Positions 61,479 through 64,000 of a DNA stretch of 64,000 bases are shown one piece after another. The stretch lies in assembly GCF_000817735.3 (NCBI RefSeq), contig NZ_JTJC03000017.1, positions 310,001-374,000 on the forward strand, in the 5' to 3' direction. Below the pieces are notes generated by a model. That model had not been told where the DNA came from. It worked only from the letters and a program-made list of their open reading frames with translations, and searched no databases. Positions within the stretch are counted from its first letter, which is position 1. Every line of letters begins with the position of its first letter. Source of the DNA: Scytonema millei VB511283 (GTDB lineage Bacteria > Cyanobacteriota > Cyanobacteriia > Cyanobacteriales > Chroococcidiopsidaceae). Made by a program: the position numbers and the translations under genes.

Positions 61479-62663
61479 ATGCAGGTTGTTATGCAAACTG
61501 TAAAGCAGGGATTGGAGGAGTGCCATCTCATGAGTAAGTTGGCAACAGACCTGATACAAAGTTGGCGATCGCATCTAGGCACTGAATGTCCAGAACAAAG
61601 CGATGCCACCAGAGAGAGTATCATTCGTTGGTTAGTCGGCAACGCGATCGAAAATTGGGAACAACTTAACACCAACGAACAAGCGATCGCCAAACAAGCG
61701 ATGGAATATCGCTTTCGCATCTTCAAGCAACGTTATTTAGGAATGCCACCAGAACGCGCCTATCGTCAATTAATGACGAGGCTCTGTAGTTTGGAGTTGT
61801 TGCGCAATAAAATCCGCACGCTCGTTTCTATGAGTCGCGATCGCCAGCGTCAAGTTACAGAAGTATTGCAAGAAGTACTACAAGAATTATTGCAAAGCGA
61901 TCGCTACATGCAACAGCAAATAGCTTGGATTGCTGAGTGTACGGACGATCTAAAACTACGCAACGCTCTGCTATTTGCTAGTTTAGAAGAATATTGCTTG
62001 CGCCCGATCCGCAGTCAACCCTTATTGGTCTATCGCTTTGTCAATTATTTGCGCCGCACGGCACGGGGAGGAGTCACACAAGTTCCTGTCAATAATAAAT
62101 TACGCCTGCTGTCTGAAGAAATACTAGGCGATGATAGCGATAACTCCTTTAGCTTGTTAGATCCCAAAGCAGTCGCAGACTATCAAGAAGAACAAAGCTT
62201 AGAGGAGCAGCAAACCGCGCGACAGCTAGTGAAACAAGAATTTTCTAGCTATCTCGAAGAAAATCTGGGAACGACTGCCGCACAATGGCTTCAGCTTTAC
62301 TTACAAGGTAAGTCGCAAGAAGCGATCGCTGCTCAGTTAAACATCTCAGTTAAAGAGATCTATCGTTTGCGAGAGAAAATTAACTACCATGCCGTACGGG
62401 TATTTGGACTCAAACATAAACCGGAACTCGTGAGCGAATGGCTGGAGACTTCCCTGATAGAACACAACATGGGACTGACACAAAACCAGTGGGAAGACTT
62501 TTCAAGGCAATTAACTCCAATTCAACAACAAATCGTCCAGTTGAAAAAAGCGAATCAGAATAATGAAGAAATTGCGAAAACCTTGAATTTAAAGAGCCAT
62601 CAGGTTATGACTGAATGGGGTAAACTATACTTGATAGCTCAAGAAATGCGCAGCCAAACATAA
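61479..62663 (+). CDS. hetZ: HetZ-family regulator
   Basis: A 394-residue soluble, mostly helical protein, close to the 401 residues of Anabaena HetZ. Features: FRIFKQRYLGMPPERAYRQL, RFVNYLRRTARGGVTQVP, a sigma-region-4-like helix-turn-helix (LYLQGKSQEAIAAQLNISVKEIYRLREKI), then HKPELVSEWLETSLIEHNMG and a C-terminal second HTH-like segment (KKANQNNEEIAKTLNLKSHQ). HetZ acts with HetR early in heterocyst commitment. The PatU-like gene 131 bp downstream supports the call, since hetZ and patU are neighbours in Anabaena. It could instead be a HetZ-related paralogue. ATG 61479 follows AGGAAGA. Confidence 0.65.
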   Translation: MQVVMQTVKQGLEECHLMSKLATDLIQSWRSHLGTECPEQSDATRESIIRWLVGNAIENWEQLNTNEQAIAKQAMEYRFRIFKQRYLGMPPERAYRQLMTRLCSLELLRNKIRTLVSMSRDRQRQVTEVLQEVLQELLQSDRYMQQQIAWIAECTDDLKLRNALLFASLEEYCLRPIRSQPLLVYRFVNYLRRTARGGVTQVPVNNKLRLLSEEILGDDSDNSFSLLDPKAVADYQEEQSLEEQQTARQLVKQEFSSYLEENLGTTAAQWLQLYLQGKSQEAIAAQLNISVKEIYRLREKINYHAVRVFGLKHKPELVSEWLETSLIEHNMGLTQNQWEDFSRQLTPIQQQIVQLKKANQNNEEIAKTLNLKSHQVMTEWGKLYLIAQEMRSQT

Positions 62664-62794
62664 GGAATTTCACCTCAACTTCTTATTTCCGTTTCTCCAT
62701 TCAAATCTCTGTAAACTAAAGTACTTAACCGTTGCGTGTTTTCACTGACCGCGAATATATTAGAGTTTAGTATACAGAAAAATATTCTAATTTT

Positions 62795-64000
62795 ATGGTA
62801 GAATTCCATCCCCAAAATGATGAGCCAGCAAGCGGTAGATTCCAACTGAATACCGAGCAAATCTACAGCCTCATTGATAGAATGCTGCCTTTTGAAGCTT
62901 GCTTATATCATCAAGTTTTGCCTGTAGCTGTAGAGGGACAAAACTTGATTTTGGGAATGGTAAATCTAGACGATACTGCTGCCATAGAATACGTCGAACG
63001 GATCGCTGCATATTTAAAATACACTTTAGTACCCCAGGCGCTCGACTCAGAAGACCACCGCCAGATCATGTCAGCCTACTTAAATCGCTCAAAAAACAAC
63101 GATTTAAGCTCAGATAAGCTGCACTCCATTGCTGCGGGATATCCTGGTGCGTCTGCTGCTAAACCTACAACTGACAAACCAACAGGACTCAGCCCGAATG
63201 ACAAACCGACGCTGATTTTAGCTGACGAGCGAGAAAATATTGCAGCCCGGAAGACTTCTCAGCCACAAACGCCACAACCCACACCTGCTCGATTGGGTGA
63301 AATTAAGACACCGCAATCCCAACAATCTGCTGTTAGACATTCTGGTTTAGGTGGAATTAAATCGGCACAATCTCAACAAACTGCTGCTAAACCATCTGGT
63401 CTAGGCGGGATCGGAACGCCAAAGTCCCAGCAAAAATCTCCAGCCAACCCAACTCCATCAGGTTTGTCGGCGATTAAAGTACCAGCTAGTTATTCTACTA
63501 ACTCAGTCGAGTCTCTTAAAACCCTACCTCCCAAGAAACTCGTACGAGAATTACTCGGACGGGTTTTAGAAAAAGGGATTGGACGACTTTATTTTGAGCG
63601 TAAGTCGCCACAGCAAGGGCGGATCGTGTGTAGCCAAGATGGAAACTTGCAGTGCGTGCTAACAGAAGTTCCAGCAAAGCTGTTTCAAGAGGCGATCGAA
63701 CAACTGAAAGAATTGACGCACATGCCTCTTGCGCCAGTGAAGGAAGCAAAACAGGTAGAGATCGAGCGTTTTTATCATGGCGAACGAGTGTTATTACGCC
63801 TGCGCGTCATGCCAGGTAGCAACGGCGAACAGGCAACTTTACAAGTTTTGCGCGGAGAAGCCTTAGAGTTTTATCAACAACAACAATTAGATACTTTAAG
63901 CCGCGACGCGATGGCGATCGCCAACCAGCTTCAGAAAAAGTTGCGTCAACTGCAAGAACGAGCTAGCATCGACGCTGAAGAACATGGCGAACGATACCAA
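62795..64000 (+). CDS. PatU-like pattern-formation protein (3' end outside window)
   Basis: The frame is open from ATG 62795 through the window edge (402 codons). Residues about 15-100 are a conserved N-terminal domain, reminiscent of GspE/MshE N-domains (LNTEQIYSLIDRMLPFEACL, LILGMVNLDDTAAIEYVERI). A low-complexity linker follows with three degenerate repeats of SGLGGIK and QSQQ type (about 165-230). Then comes an ordered domain (KLVRELLGRVLEKGIGRLYF, QCVLTEVPAKLFQEAIEQLK) and a coiled tail. Architecture and position after hetZ match PatU5/PatU3, which are one protein in some cyanobacteria and split in Anabaena. Confidence 0.6.
   Translation, partial: MVEFHPQNDEPASGRFQLNTEQIYSLIDRMLPFEACLYHQVLPVAVEGQNLILGMVNLDDTAAIEYVERIAAYLKYTLVPQALDSEDHRQIMSAYLNRSKNNDLSSDKLHSIAAGYPGASAAKPTTDKPTGLSPNDKPTLILADERENIAARKTSQPQTPQPTPARLGEIKTPQSQQSAVRHSGLGGIKSAQSQQTAAKPSGLGGIGTPKSQQKSPANPTPSGLSAIKVPASYSTNSVESLKTLPPKKLVRELLGRVLEKGIGRLYFERKSPQQGRIVCSQDGNLQCVLTEVPAKLFQEAIEQLKELTHMPLAPVKEAKQVEIERFYHGERVLLRLRVMPGSNGEQATLQVLRGEALEFYQQQQLDTLSRDAMAIANQLQKKLRQLQERASIDAEEHGERYQ

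Overview
The window is chromosomal DNA of an oxygenic cyanobacterium. It carries psaD (photosystem I), petN (cytochrome b6f), apcF (phycobilisome core), a Gap2-type photosynthetic GAPDH, and glnA behind a near-consensus NtcA promoter. The HIP1 octamer GCGATCGC is scattered everywhere, and intergenic spaces are full of 7-bp tandem repeats. A HetZ-family gene followed by a PatU-like gene points to the heterocyst-forming lineage or its unicellular sister Chroococcidiopsis; the window does not settle which. There are no rRNA, tRNA, CRISPR, phage or transposase genes. One MITE-like element is present in two copies.

Layout. 0-5 kb: C-terminal two thirds of an FtsH protease gene, an orphan BrnA-type antitoxin, a quinone-oxidoreductase-like MDR, a P-loop kinase, an AGE-family epimerase and a small exported protein. 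5.2-13.2 kb: a five-gene pil/tax-type chemotaxis operon (CheY, CheW, MCP, CheA hybrid, response regulator with an unknown output) plus a tail-anchored coiled-coil protein. 13.4-26.7 kb: PhoD phosphatase, petN with a small membrane protein, glycogen-debranching-like enzyme, two glycosyltransferases, DICT/GAF histidine kinase, psaD, trpE, an IMPase-family phosphatase. 26.8-32.3 kb: dGTPase, S41 protease, membrane protein, NAD-binding protein, MATE exporter. 32.4-37.5 kb: isochorismatase-family hydrolase, a NitT/TauT-type ABC transporter split across two divergent units, and an MBL hydrolase. 37.7-47.1 kb: a desaturase, then a complete polyol uptake and oxidation locus (solute-binding protein, two permeases, ATPase, mannitol-dehydrogenase family enzyme, divergent SDR and SorC-type regulator). 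47.2-64 kb: apcF, glnA, methyltransferase, YbjN protein, lipoate/octanoate transferase, thiL, gap2, nadD, crcB, htpX, Cu-Zn SOD, nucleoside-type ABC permease, upp, hetZ and the start of a patU-like gene.

The most unusual feature is the behaviour of the heptamer repeats. They fill most intergenic gaps. They also occur in frame inside four conserved enzyme genes (cheA, trpE, thiL, debranching enzyme). They supply start codons (recurrent MTN N-termini), probably replaced the start of the lipoate ligase gene, and supply stop codons or C-terminal tails. They also form the variable core of the MITE: its two copies differ in length by exactly two heptamers. A second point of interest is the polyol locus. 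It has two nearly identical palindromes, TTGGGCAAAAGCTCAA and TTGGGCATATGCTCAA, in front of the divergent operons and the regulator gene, which are good candidates for the operators of its SorC-type regulator.
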